Assembly: GCA_030374805.1 (NCBI GenBank) | Contig: JARGSG010000223.1 | Coordinates: 248,001-312,000 of the forward strand | Source of the DNA: Gracilaria gracilis | Taxonomy: Eukaryota > Rhodophyta > Florideophyceae > Gracilariales > Gracilariaceae | Direction: 5' to 3' | Length of the DNA: 64,000 nt | In this document: piece after piece, positions 52,759-63,165 of the stretch | Position numbering within the stretch: the stretch's first letter is position 1 | Layout of the letters: each line of letters starts with the position of its first letter | The notes under the pieces: model-generated | Seen by the model: the letters and a program-made list of their open reading frames with translations, nothing else | What the model was told of the DNA's origin: nothing | Databases searched by the model: none | Translations under genes and position numbers: made by a program

Positions 52759-54866
52759 TTACAACAACTCTCGTCCTTGCCACCCCTGATGACAGCCGTT
52801 ACGCTCGTGGCCACACACCCCTTTACCCCGCAGGCTTATTTGTATCAGAACCACCTTACTTTTCGTGCTACGTCTTAACACAGGTGGTTCTGGTTCAGGG
52901 CTTTCCACCACCATGGGATCATTCTCCATCTCAGAAAAAAAAGGCCTGGCCGTCCCCTCCGGTTCCACAACCTCTTCAATAACCTCCTCTACAACCGGCT
53001 CCTTTTCTGAACTTCGCAGTGGTACTTTAAAGTGTTGTTCCAGCTTGTTATCTGCAGTCTTAACCCTCCTAGACACCATCCCGTCCAACAAACGCTTTGA
53101 TACTACGAGCTCCATTTTGGCTGTTTGCTTCTCGAGATATTCCAAGACAGATACCTCCTTTCCTCCAATCTCGAGAACTGTCTGCATCACTTCTTCAACT
53201 GTCATCTTCTTCCTCTTGGCAGTCATGTCTCAAAGCTTAAACATACCAATTGGAGAATGAAAGAAGTGCTTCCTCATATTCTCAAAACGGCCCGTCCTCC
53301 CTGCAGAGAACATTCTCAGTCGCACATGCTATTGCAAGCAACGGACGACGAAACAGAATTTCCCATCTGCGAGTCCCATAAAGAGGTCACTGGACACATG
53401 TGTGAGCGTCAGCGACAGCCCCTCCCCACACACCTTCTCAAAGAATTGGAGAAGCCCCTCGCTTTGCACAAACTTCAGAGCCAGTGCCGCATAGCGATTC
53501 AAGTGACGCATACTATAGTCCCCGATAACCCAACTTCTTTTCAACGCGCCCGCTATCTGCTTTGGCCTCACCTTCCTCACATCCACTCCTTTTTTGTCAA
53601 TGATGTTTTCAACGAAGGACACCGTGCTGTGAAGTTTGTCTGCGAAAGACATCTTCAGAACAATGGAGCTCATCTCGTTCAGGAAATCGTCAAGTCATAG
53701 CACTTCATTCATGACCATCGGATTACCATCCTTCCTCCTTCATAACACAACATCCACAGACTTTACTATATCCTCCGACCTCCCTCCTTCCTAACGCAGG
53801 TCTTGTAACACAAGAAATCGGTGATATCCGTCTATGGGTGTTACAGGCAGCACAAGTCTTTCGTTAACGATGTCACTCGCATCCAATTCGCCTACAACTG
53901 TAACGGCAATCAAACTGGCAGAGGTAAGCCAACCAAAGTTGCGGTATTTCATCTTCGTGGCCTCCTTGTGCGCCAGGTTCACACTGCGAACCGTCCTCTT
54001 TGGGATTTCAATCATCTCGATATCCGTCGTCAACCGCTGCTGAACATAATCGGCGAGGGATATCTTCGGTAGCGGCAGCATGATGTCCACCTCATCCGAC
54101 GGAACTCTACCTCCTTCATTGAACAAATCCCCCTCAGATCCACCCAGGGAAGTTTTAGTAGTCCCAATAACCTCCACAACATCGTCATCGGAGTCATCCA
54201 AGATGTTAACCCTCTCTCTCCCACCGGTTTCTACATCCCTTTAGAATCTTCTCGTCCTCCTCCTCTCGTTGGTGGAGACTGGAGTTTGGCGGTTTTAGAG
54301 GAATGCGCAGCCGATTTTTTGACCGCCTCAACATCTTCACTCTCAGGCTGAGAGGTGGGCGACTTCCCGGCCCCAGGGTGCGGAGTGGGGTGCGAAGTGG
54401 GACTCTGCGGAATATCAATTGAGGCCATCATCGACGTATCCCAGGCATACAACCCAACCGAAAACAATTCGGCGAGCTTACTCTGGGAGTCCTCCGGACC
54501 TTGGAAACGGGAAGGCTACTTCGCGTCTAGATGATTTGAAATATTCGTCTTCCAGATAACCACCAGATCCTCACCCTCTAAGTCAGTGAAGCTTAGAAGA
54601 TAGCCATGCAGCGAACGGCAGAGCCCCTTCCCGGTACCACCAGCAGACCCCACGCCACGTACTTCCGCAGTACCAACTTCAACCCTGTTCTTGTCCTTTC
54701 CAAGGCTGATGAACAAAGATACGGAGTCGCCACCTTTTACCTTATGCGGCGCGGGAGCACTCGTCTTCTTCTTCATCGCGCGCGGTGTTCCCCGCTCAGA
54801 ACGAGATGTATGCCTACGAGGCGTGGAGACCGTCGCCTTTCTTCTTCCTCGCGTAAACGGCGCCAT
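52759..54866 (-). pseudogene. ParB-like gene, second copy
   Basis: ATG 54866 (MAPFTRGRRKATVSTPRR) matches 27837. Blocks follow in order: GGDSVSLFISLGKDK...VEVGTAEVRGVGSAGGTGKGLCRSLHGYLLS, the acidic linker, LADYVQQRLTTDIEMIEIPKRTVRSVNLAHKEA, VLPVTPIDGYHRFLVLQDLR (ParB-like motif, about 53815), SSIVLKMSFADKLHSTVSFVEN, and RPKQIAGALKRSWVIGDYSMRHLNRYAALALKF (helix-turn-helix). Frames change around 54530, 54220, 53790 and 53330, so it is broken. Conservation of the GYHR motif and the helix-turn-helix between copies supports the domain call. It ends only about 50 bp from the coiled-coil gene because the intervening genes are deleted. Confidence 0.65.
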
Positions 54867-55077
54867 TTTTGACCCTTCGCTGTTCCTCTTCGATCTTGCT
54901 GACTCCCGCCCCCTTTTATGGTTCAGAGGTTCCATGTTGGATACAAAGGGTTCAAACCATTCGAAACGCGGATTACGACCGTCGAGAATGCTCGCGAGAA
55001 CGTATAGTGGACGTACCATTCTCAACCACATTCGTTGCCTTCACTTCCTTACCGATCACTGCGCCCGCTCAATATAG

Positions 55078-55240
55078 GATTTAAGTCAAGGGGTGCCGTA
55101 TTTCACGTTTTAGAATTCAATATCGCTTTATTTAGAAACTCACATGATCGTCATAACTACTACATACCTGTATCTATAGAATAAAGGCACCCAGTTCTGA
55201 AGGAAAAAAAATTGAAATGCGTCCGTTAAGTTTTCTGTAT
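55078..55240. other. Upstream region of the second ParB-like gene
   Basis: Together with 54867-55077 it includes the conserved ATAAAAGGGGGCGGG block (about 54905-54920, minus strand) and a TATTGAGCGGGCGC motif (about 55064-55077) also found at about 27679-27692. Confidence 0.55.
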
Positions 55241-55314
55241 GGACAGCGGTCCGGGGTGGTGTGGCGCTTCATCAGCGCCGTGATGAAGCGCCACACCACC
55301 CCGTGCCGCTGTCC
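55241..55314. repeat. Palindrome 13 beside the second ParB-like gene
   Basis: GGACAGCGGTCCGGGGTGG faces CCACCCCGTGCCGCTGTCC. The interior GTGGTGTGGCGC is paired with GCGCCACACCAC. Centre ATCAGCGCCGTGAT. Confidence 0.87.
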
Positions 55315-55428
55315 ATGGGCAGTGGCCGATGAAGTTGGACGACATCTCGAACGGCTGTCCACGTGCTGTGACATAAGAAGTTGGACGACACCCCGGGCCG
55401 CTGTCCAAGCAAAAAAAATAATTTTTTC

Positions 55429-55501
55429 GGACAGCGATCCGGGCTGGAGTGGCGCTTCATCACGGCACTGATGAAGCGCCACTCCACCCTGGACCGCTGT
55501 A
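55429..55501. repeat. Palindrome 14
   Basis: GGACAGCGATCCGGGCTGG faces CCACCCTGGACCGCTGTAC. Interior GGAGTGGCGC pairs with GCGCCACTCC. Centre ATCACGGCACTGAT. Confidence 0.85.
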
Positions 55502-56013
55502 CACGCCTCTTGGCTGAGGAAGCTGGATGACACCTCGGACCGCTGTCGATGATGGTTTCCACTTATCATTGTTTTATGAATATTTAAAGCCCAGCATCTT
55601 CTTAAAATGACGTGAGAACGTAAGGGCGTCAAATCATATGACTGTCGTTCGGTGAGTTTGTTGAAAAGCAATAAAAATTGCTCTTCATTAGCACGGAGAA
55701 CAGTTTAGAATAGAAGTAGTTCGCAGCTTGTTGGGCATGTATAAAACAAAACAAATACTACATCACATCGATCTGGCAAAATATGCGCTATATCAGAAAC
55801 TTTACATCCTATCAAATCAAAGAAGGTAGTTCTACCGTCTTTTTTCTCTAACTTTATATGATTAGATTTTCCTGTAGCGCCCAAGGTCGTGACCGATAAT
55901 GAATACCCCCTTTGCGACAACCACGAGCATTTTGTGGTTGTCGGAGAAGAAGAACTCATCACTGGCCACGAAATTCTTCTAGTGACTATATTGAGGACTA
56001 TTCTTCTTCAGTG
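55502..56013. other. Palindrome-flanking spacer
   Basis: No gene. A shorter palindrome GCGACAACCAC...GTGGTTGTCG lies at about 55913-55943. Confidence 0.5.
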
Positions 56014-56094
56014 ATTGAAATATCAGTAATGGTTAAACACGATTATATGAGTTGAGCAACTCATTTAATCGTAGTCCACCATCACCAATAGCTC
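56014..56094. repeat. Second-type palindrome A (about 80 bp)
   Basis: TTGAAATATC...GATTATATGAGTT is an imperfect inverted copy of AACTCATTTAATCG...CAATAGCTCAA around the centre GAGTTGAGCAACTC. Different sequence from the GACAGCGG family. Confidence 0.7.
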
Positions 56095-56167
56095 AACCAC
56101 TTCCTATAGTTCGAGCTAACGCAGTCTAATCTAGTCGGTCTAATAAATAACCACAGTCCGACAGTGA

Positions 56168-56250
56168 TTGAGCTGGTTGTCAGACCCAAAGCCGACTACA
56201 TGAGTTGAACAACTCAAATTATCGTACTCGACCATCACGGCCAGTTCAAC
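56168..56250. repeat. Second-type palindrome B (about 80 bp)
   Basis: TTGAGCTGG...CTACATGAGTTG faces CAACTCAAATTATCG...CCAGTTCAA around the centre GAGTTGAACAACTC. A diverged direct repeat of palindrome A. Confidence 0.7.
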
Positions 56251-56702
56251 AACTTTTGCATGTTTTCAGTAAAGCAAAAATGCAGAAGCAGCATACAATC
56301 TGTCCGGCGACTCTGGCTTGAATACGCAATAGCATGGAAAATAGAAGAGTACGCCAGTTAGTACGATTCACAGAAAACGAACAAAATTGTCGAACGTACC
56401 TTGTGTGCCACTACGTCCGCGCAACAGAACAAGGACCAAAAAAGAGCACCTCCCTTATACAGTTTCTGGCGATGTCGTTTTCTTCGGTCAAAACCGAGAG
56501 GATCACTTGGTTGTGACAGGAGATAAAGAGATCCCCGGAAACCGTAACGGGGAGGTACAGAGCGTTGTGCTTACCGAGGCAGTTGGCAGGAGAGCAAAGG
56601 TGCTTAAGTACACGCAGCGTCACATTACAAACAAGCGCCAGTCTCGATGGGGCCGCTGTCCAGGTGGAAATTAATTTCTTTACACTTTTCCTTCCACGGC
56701 GC
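56251..56702. other. Spacer in the derivative, nothing supported
   Basis: Short open frames only (56334-56674). They show no family resemblance. Confidence 0.45.
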
Positions 56703-56782
56703 ATGGAAAGCGGACTGAACTCGAATGGCCCTTCACCGGAGCCGTGATGGAGCGCCACTGCACCACTGACCGCTGCCCGGAG
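56703..56782. repeat. Palindrome 15 (degenerate)
   Basis: GGAAAGCGGACTGAACTCGAATGG faces CCACTGCACCACTGACCGCTGCCC with a GGAGCCGTGATGG centre. Family membership comes from the ends and the GAGCGCCACTGC arm. Confidence 0.6.
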
Positions 56783-57155
56783 AGCCGTAAGTTATAACTT
56801 CGCCTATACTTCCATATCTAGGAATTACCGCACCCCCCTCCCATCCCTGCCTTCTCTTATAACTGTTTATAACCGCATAAGCCCCCCTAACACCGCCCAA
56901 TTTCCTTCTGCTTCTCTAATTTAGAGTTGTGGTACCGTTTTGGCGTCTAAAGTCCCCCTTCACATCGCTAATTCCGCAGCCGTCTGCCGCCCGCTCCCAT
57001 CTACCATCCGCACTCATCTTTTTTTCGCTGCCGTCTCTCGTCATCTTCCGTCCGTTTGCCCTCGCCGTCCGCTGCCGACGTCAATCATCTGTTTTCTAAC
57101 TACGGCTCCCATTTTCCTTTCGTATTCATAATATAGCCCCCCTTTATTGTTTAAA

Positions 57156-57575
57156 ATGGCTGCCGTAACCACATCCAGGTCTACGTCACCGTCACCTGCA
57201 CCTCCGACATCCGACATGAAGGTTGGAAAAATGTTAGGGTCTGGGGATGAGCTTCTCACCGCGCGTCTCGCCATCCGTGATCACTATGCGTCGATGATGC
57301 GAGAGAAAGACAAACTTAGGAAAGTGGGACACAGCAAATTCGTTCAATATATCATCAAGAATCGCACTGTCCTCGACGTTGCCAAGAAGTACTTCTCTAT
57401 CCCTCTCGGACCCACTCACCCGTCATACAGCGACGATGCGCTCAAGGCTGTGTGCGGGAAGGGTTCGTACCGTGCGGGGTACGGGGTGGTTGGAGGAATG
57501 TTGGTGGGTTGGTGGTTTAGAAAAGCGCAGAAGATGGCGGGGTGTGCAGAGCGGTTGGGAAGGCGCAAACAATGA
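57156..57575 (+). pseudogene. N-terminal ORF of the methyltransferase set, truncated copy
   Basis: ATG 57156 (MAAVTTSRSTSPSPAPP) follows the 25734 gene closely through SDMKVGKMLGSGDELLTARLAIRDHYAS, KVGHSKFVQYIIKNRTVLDVAKKYF and KGSYR, then departs at about 57470 into unrelated residues (GVVGGMLVGWWFRKAQKMAG). The departure marks the internal breakpoint of this derivative: the remaining N-terminal ORF, methyltransferase, SET, coiled-coil and transposase genes are gone. It also fixes the start codon of the full gene. Confidence 0.7.
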
Positions 57576-58920
57576 TTGCGCTGACGAACAAGAGACGTTC
57601 AGAGCAGGGAACATTCCCTGCTGTAAACCAACTGCCATCCTCGTGCTTTTGAGTCCAAACAAGCCGCCCCAACGACGCCGTCTTTCGCTCGTTCTATCTC
57701 GACGTGGAAATGTGGGCAGCCATGGCTGATCTGAGCATCACAGTTATCATCAGAAACAGAGGTGGCAGCTATCCATCCCGCCGCAGGCTACGTTCGAACA
57801 GCTTCGCTCGCTCGTGGAGAAGAGGGAGCGAACCATTGAGCATGGTTGGCGCCTCATTTATATAGACAAATCCTTATCGAATGACACCATGCTCTGTGAT
57901 GCACAAGTTTTGCATGACGCAAAGATGACGGCGCTCCGCACTGCCAAACAACGCGGTAAGGAAAGGGCCCAGGAGACAGAACCGTCAGAAATCAGAAGAT
58001 GTAGTGGATACGTACCGAAAGTAGACGCAAAGGATTTTGTCCTGTGACCCAGAACTTCTACTCCTATTTACTGATATATTCGGTTGCTTCATGAGCAGGT
58101 TGCTAGCATTAATTTCATATCCACAACAGACTAAGGGTACTTCATAATAGTATCGGACGCCAGCTGCGTTCTTCATTAGGGCATTAGGACACTAGAAGAA
58201 ATCCTGGCATAAGTTATGTGCATGCTAACAGAATCTGTCTTGCTGTTTCATAAGATTCCTACGGGTTAGCCCTCTTACTTGTGACAAGCAATTCTTCATT
58301 CAGGATCAAGTCTGAAAGCAACTTCATCACCAGTTCTTCACCTCTCGAACAGAGCTCCGCATCTACACTTTATTGCCTGCACTATTACCGAGTTTCTTGA
58401 CAAAATACAACCTTTAGGACAGCGTGTAATAGACCTCAGGGCCAAACAAACTGGAATCCGATTGAGACATTGCTGGATTTTCATACGAACCGTTCCCAGC
58501 TTCTTATCTGATTAGCCCGCGATCATCACTGCAACGGCTCGTATATTGCTCCGTTTATTTCAATACCTCTATTGCCTGTAAGAGGAAGGATATTATAACA
58601 GCACCTGGCATCGACACCTTACAGGGTAACGTTTTTCCCTGCGCGTGCGTTACAAATTCAGAGGCCGTCGTGAACTTGGCGATATTCTCATTGACTTCAT
58701 ATTTATACATACTAGCTCCCTCCGTTCCAGAAGAACAGTTAAAAAGCGCATGGTGTCCTTATTCATCAAATTTTCTTCTCTCCCGGGAGGTGAACTGTGG
58801 TATAAAGCTTGTAGGACAACTACCAGAGTTGCCAAAAATGTAACTCCAACGGTGTCTCCGTAACTTTCTGAAGCCATTCACTGCGATGCATCACAAGCAA
58901 GTGGTTTTGTTCAAGTTCTT
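57576..58920. other. Unassigned inner segment of the derivative
   Basis: Contains small open frames (57814-58047 on +, rich in Lys/Arg/Glu; 58645-58863) that I do not recognise. It could be captured host sequence upstream of the exchanger fragment. Confidence 0.4.
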
Positions 58921-59484
58921 ATGCTTCTTTCTGTTTATCGATTTGTTCTATTCAATGCCTCCAAATTAATTGCGGACGGTGGCGGATTGCTATTGATGGT
59001 ACAGTCACTGAAAGGAATTGTCAGTTCAGTTGTGCTTCCAATTCTAGGCGCTGTGCCAGATGGTGCTAACGTACTGTTTTCAGGATTGGTAGAAAATGCA
59101 CAGGAAGAGCTTTCCGTCGGTTTTGAAGCTCTCGCCGGCTCCACGAGCATGCTGCTGACAATTTCGTGGTTCCTATCGATTCTTGCTGGTCGTATGAACA
59201 TCCGACCTGACGACGTTCCGCACTATTTTGGTCGACCGGAGCTCCACCCGTCAAGCAATATGCGTCTAGATCGAACTGAAATTGAGACTCAAGGAATGGT
59301 TCAGACAGCAGGGCGTACCATGCTGATTACCGCAGTGTCGCACGTTGTCACTCAAGCAACAGCGTTTTTGGCTCCAAACCATGGAATGGGACGCGAGAAT
59401 AGTTCTCAAGAGAGATTCATTACCGGTGTCCCTCTCTGCTATCGAATCCTTGTCCCAGTCTGCATTCTAGTAGATCTAGATTAG
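58921..59484 (+). pseudogene. Ca2+/cation antiporter (sodium/calcium exchanger-like) gene fragment
   Basis: The 187-residue frame carries LPILGAVPDGANVLFSGL and AQEELSVGFEALAGSTSMLL followed by TISWFLSILAGRMN. This is an alpha-repeat of the CaCA superfamily: the G(A/S)xPDxxxxxxSG and L(A/S)GSTxxxLT motifs that form the ion-binding core. Hydrophobic stretches before (LLLMVQSLKGIVSSVVLPI) and after fit membrane helices. A loop like those of protist exchangers follows (YFGRPELHPSSNMRLDRTEI), then another predicted helix (MLITAVSHVVTQATAFLAP). The second alpha-repeat is not seen before the stop at 59484, so it is a fragment. It lies within the ends of a transposon derivative, which suggests capture of a host gene piece. 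Confidence 0.7.
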
Positions 59485-61734
59485 ATTACATTATTGTTGA
59501 CGTAGACCGTATTTGCTTGCTCTATGTATATGGGAGTTGACTCATTTAACACGAGCGGTGACAGACTGGTTACAAGGTTTGAGTATGACTACTTCTCTTG
59601 TAGAATTAATTTTGTGGCTCGCCGTTTCGATTGATTTGGAGCAAAGGTCTTCGCGATGGCTGGCACAAGCGTTCACAGGTCTGTCATTCTCCCAAAAAGC
59701 AGGCCAGTAACCGAGCATCACGACGATAAAGCCGGATGTAGATTCTCCGCTGCACAGAGGTTTTCGCGAAGCAAGGTGAATATGAGTCTGGCCTTCAACC
59801 GTGGGAGCTGCCTGGTTAGATCAACAATACAACAAACATTGCACGTTATACATTTTCAAAGCTGTGATACAAAGTACAGGGTTGTTTTGAACAGTTCCAC
59901 ATTACTCACCGTAATAGTGCCGTACTGAGGGTTGATAAGAACAAGGGAAGGGTGTACTTGAAAGAAAGGAACGGTGTAGAAAAGAAGGTTACCACTCTGG
60001 TGGAACATTCTACCCCTGAATTTGTGAAGGCACCGATACTTGTAACTAAGGCGAAGCAATGGATCATAATGCGTGACCACGGAGACCCATCCAGCGATGA
60101 AACCAGAGACGAGGACTATTCTAAAGCTTTTAATGGAGATGAAAAAGCTCTAAATACAATCTATGCAGGTCATTGAAGCACCGAAGGAAGCTGGGTTACG
60201 AGTTGAATATTCTCAATCATTGATTCCACGAACGAAAGCAATGGTGGCAGACGAATCTGTAAAAAAGAAGCTTGCAAAATATGAAGAGTTTGAACTTGAT
60301 ACGAAAGATGTGGTAGCAAACGTTGAAGTACGTAGCACAGCACTGTACAAACTTCTGCGAGAGTTGTATGAGAGTTGGGAGGAAATGTCCATTGTCATTG
60401 ACACACGGCGAAATAACCGAGAAACTGTTGAAGGCTGATGATGGTACTCTCGCTCTAATCGACTGAGTTGCAGCTCAGATTGACATTCCTCTATTTGACG
60501 CTTACTGTTTTCATGTAACCCCTATAGTCATGGACGAGTAATTGGGTTTGGGGTAAAAGTATTTCCTAGATGTGATCTTAGGAAATTTGTTGACGTCATC
60601 GCAATCCAGGGCTCCCTGGCTTACATATTAGAAGCTGATGAGGTTGGATCTACTGTAATAGGTGGTGAGAACGCTGCAAGACTTGCATGACTGCTTGTGA
60701 AAACGATGAAAGTTGTAGAAAACAGTAAGCTATAAAGCTATGGGGGTATTGAGGGTTATTCATTTGTATCGATGTTCTCAATGGGTGAACGAAGACGGAC
60801 AAAAGGAGCATTCGAGGCATGCGTTCGATGCCCCAGATGAAGCATGATCTGAGTTTGCCATGCACAAGCAAACAAACCGCTCCACCCAGTGCTTTGCGTG
60901 ACTAGCTCCCTTCAGATATTGCAGGTTTGCGCTTCCCAACGCTGGTATTTACGGGGACATCTTCACGGAGGAATTGTGATGGACTCGTTCAAAGGAATTT
61001 GCTCTGACTAGGAAAAGGATCACATAGGCTAGTTGGCCAAAGCAACCATAACAGATTGGACCTGCACAGCCCATTCTCGAAATCACCGATATTACAACGG
61101 TAGAGCCAAAAGTTAACGGCCTGTTGTTGTTACCACTCGTTGAAGCATGTCACCACCGACTACTATCGCCTTCTTCCGTCTATTCATTCAAATTCTAAAA
61201 AATGGGGGTGGTAGGGAACGCTTCGGCCATATGTTTCGATTATAGTTTGTTAGGCTGGACACAAACAATTGAAAACCTCTTTCGGCTCAAACCTTCCTTC
61301 AATAGGGACATCAGGGCATATGTAGAACAACACCATACCCTGCACCGAACTCCGACCCCTCACCATTTCTTCGTGGGAAATGTGTATGTTGTTTGGTATC
61401 ACGATGATCATATAGAAAATTACCGAGTTTGGCAACCGAAAGCAACAGCAGAAATGGGCAGAAAGTCAACAGAACGTGGGCGTACTCGAGTATCCGCTCG
61501 AGTTCAATCGCTGTGGAACTTATCGCTCATCAGCAATGCCTCGATTTAGGATTGAATGCGGATCGAATTGCGATGAGCGGCGAGCTGATGTACTGTAGCG
61601 TTGGCGCTCTACTTTTTGCTAACAATTAAATAAATAATCTGCAACATGACCACCTTCTGCCGACCTTTCTACGCTCTGATTTCCGGTAGGGGGACGTTGG
61701 AACGGAGTGGTGGGGATAAATGCACGTTTGGTGA
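59485..61734. other. Unassigned segment, possibly decayed continuation of the captured gene
   Basis: Open frames at 59952-60176, 60163-60438 and 61202-61549 have ordinary amino-acid composition. The stretch KLAKYEEFELDTKDVVANVEVRSTALYKLLRELYES is vaguely like an EF-hand pair with acidic loop residues lost, which would suit an exchanger with a cytosolic calcium-sensing part. This is a weak suggestion. Nothing else is recognised. Confidence 0.3.
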
Positions 61735-62140
61735 AGGCGTTTCAATAGTGACAAAATAACTTAAGCTCATATGAGAGCTGTTGAAAACATGTCCTATATA
61801 CATATAGAGAGTTTCTATTTCGTGGATTTCTATTCTTCTAATCGTATTCTATAAATAGCTATCTATGTATACATTTCCCTATTCGCCGCCATGGGGTTCT
61901 AAATGTGTGCTACCTAAACACTTACATTGCGTTCGGAAACTAAAGTATACGAAAGTAACAATCTAGTTCTTATTCCATTCAAACGAACAAAGGTGGAAGA
62001 AATGTGAATATTTCTTTGCACACAAACTAGCACAAGTAAAATTATGGAAATATTTCCCGAAATTAGGCACATCCAAATTTGGATATATTCACCAGTTTTC
62101 CGATCATTTTAATTTGGTCACTTTTGAAAATTCCGATACG
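61735..62140 (-). repeat. Left terminal region of the inverted derivative
   Basis: The reverse of 15596-16020 with moderate divergence, including CATCCAAATTTGGAT, GGAAATATTT blocks, CTAGTTTGTGTG and the ATAGAGAGTTTCTATTTCG region. Ends with TTCCGATACG, corresponding to the TIR. Confidence 0.8.
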
Positions 62141-63165
62141 ACCGACAAATTATATAAACCGACTTTTTGTAGGTTTCTTCCGTCTAAGACGTGATTTATA
62201 GTCCTTGGTAGTGAACCGGTTACTAAGGCGGTGCGGGCAGAAATGCCCACTATTCCAAAAATAAAAAGCATGCTAGCCATGTAACGACCAGCCAGCTAGG
62301 TGAAAACAGCCTTTGGGTATGATCGTGAAACATTAATCACGACCATCGTCGTAGTATCAACTCGTGAGCGGCTTCATTTTCCCGTCCATGACGTGTATCT
62401 TTCTACGCTTCCCGTTTTCACGGCTCTCTCATCTCACTTGGGCTTTTCCAAGCATCATTGGAGGGGCTCTTCCCGTTCAAAGGTGAAATTGACCTGCCTC
62501 TGAACTTTGAAGGTGCTTGATTGGCTCGGTGGTGTTCTGAGCCGGATCAGACCCGCATAAACGGACATAGTGGCGAATTATACTCTCCTAATTTCATTAA
62601 TGCCTGACAATTTGGTTGACGATGTAATCCTTTACATACATCTGCCGCCCTTGCCAAGTTATTGTTACAGCGGCGTGTACATCGCCCTGTGAAGGGGAGT
62701 TCCCCGACTCAGGAACTGTTCCGTGCGCCGCTGTTGACCGAGGGATCCTCCATGGGGGTGGAGGTTCCGGTAGGCGTACCGAAAGTCTGCGTGATTGGGG
62801 GCGTTCTGCACGTCTGCGTGCTCCACCTCCTCTCGAAGGTGGTTACGACGAGGTCTTCAGGGCTTTCCCGCGTTGCAATACAAATAGTGCAGCGCCACGC
62901 ACTTTTGCCGTGCTCAAACGTGACTCTACCAGCCTATGGCAGTGGCGCGCTGTCAGGCGTTCCAACCACCTTGAAAGGGTGTCCTTTGCGGTACGTGCCA
63001 AGTGGCGGGGCCGTGGCCTTTCGTTTTTAACGCGGCTATTTCTGGCGACTCTGGGTTCCTTGTGGGTCCTCCAGCAGTGCTGGGAGAAGCGCGTGCCGCA
63101 CCCAACAGTTTGAGGATTTCCGCCTCAAGGGGCGTTTTCTCGTCTTACATGACGCGACCGTCATG
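62141..63165. other. Spacer, probably the 3' non-coding part of the gypsy-like element
   Basis: No supported gene. The part from about 62640 is G/C-rich and repeats short blocks such as GTGCAGCGCCACGC. It could be an LTR or untranslated tail, but no partner is visible. Confidence 0.4.

Larger units (their letters stand above)
51494..62140. mobile_element. Inverted, internally deleted derivative of the large transposon, both ends present
   Basis: The right terminus (TGTTCTTGGAATGCTA) is at 51494 and the left terminus, reversed, ends near 62138 (ATCGGAATTTTC). Order: coiled-coil protein 2 (-), ParB-like gene (-), palindromes, the start of the N-terminal ORF (+), then about 4 kb of unrelated sequence including an exchanger gene fragment, then the conserved left subterminal region. 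Transposase, methyltransferase, dioxygenase and oxidoreductase genes are absent. It could have moved only with transposase supplied by another copy. No clear target duplication is seen. Confidence 0.75.

Noticed and set aside
59952-60438. EF-hand pair of the exchanger
   Set aside because: Acidic loop residues are not in the DxDxDG pattern; kept only as a weak remark.
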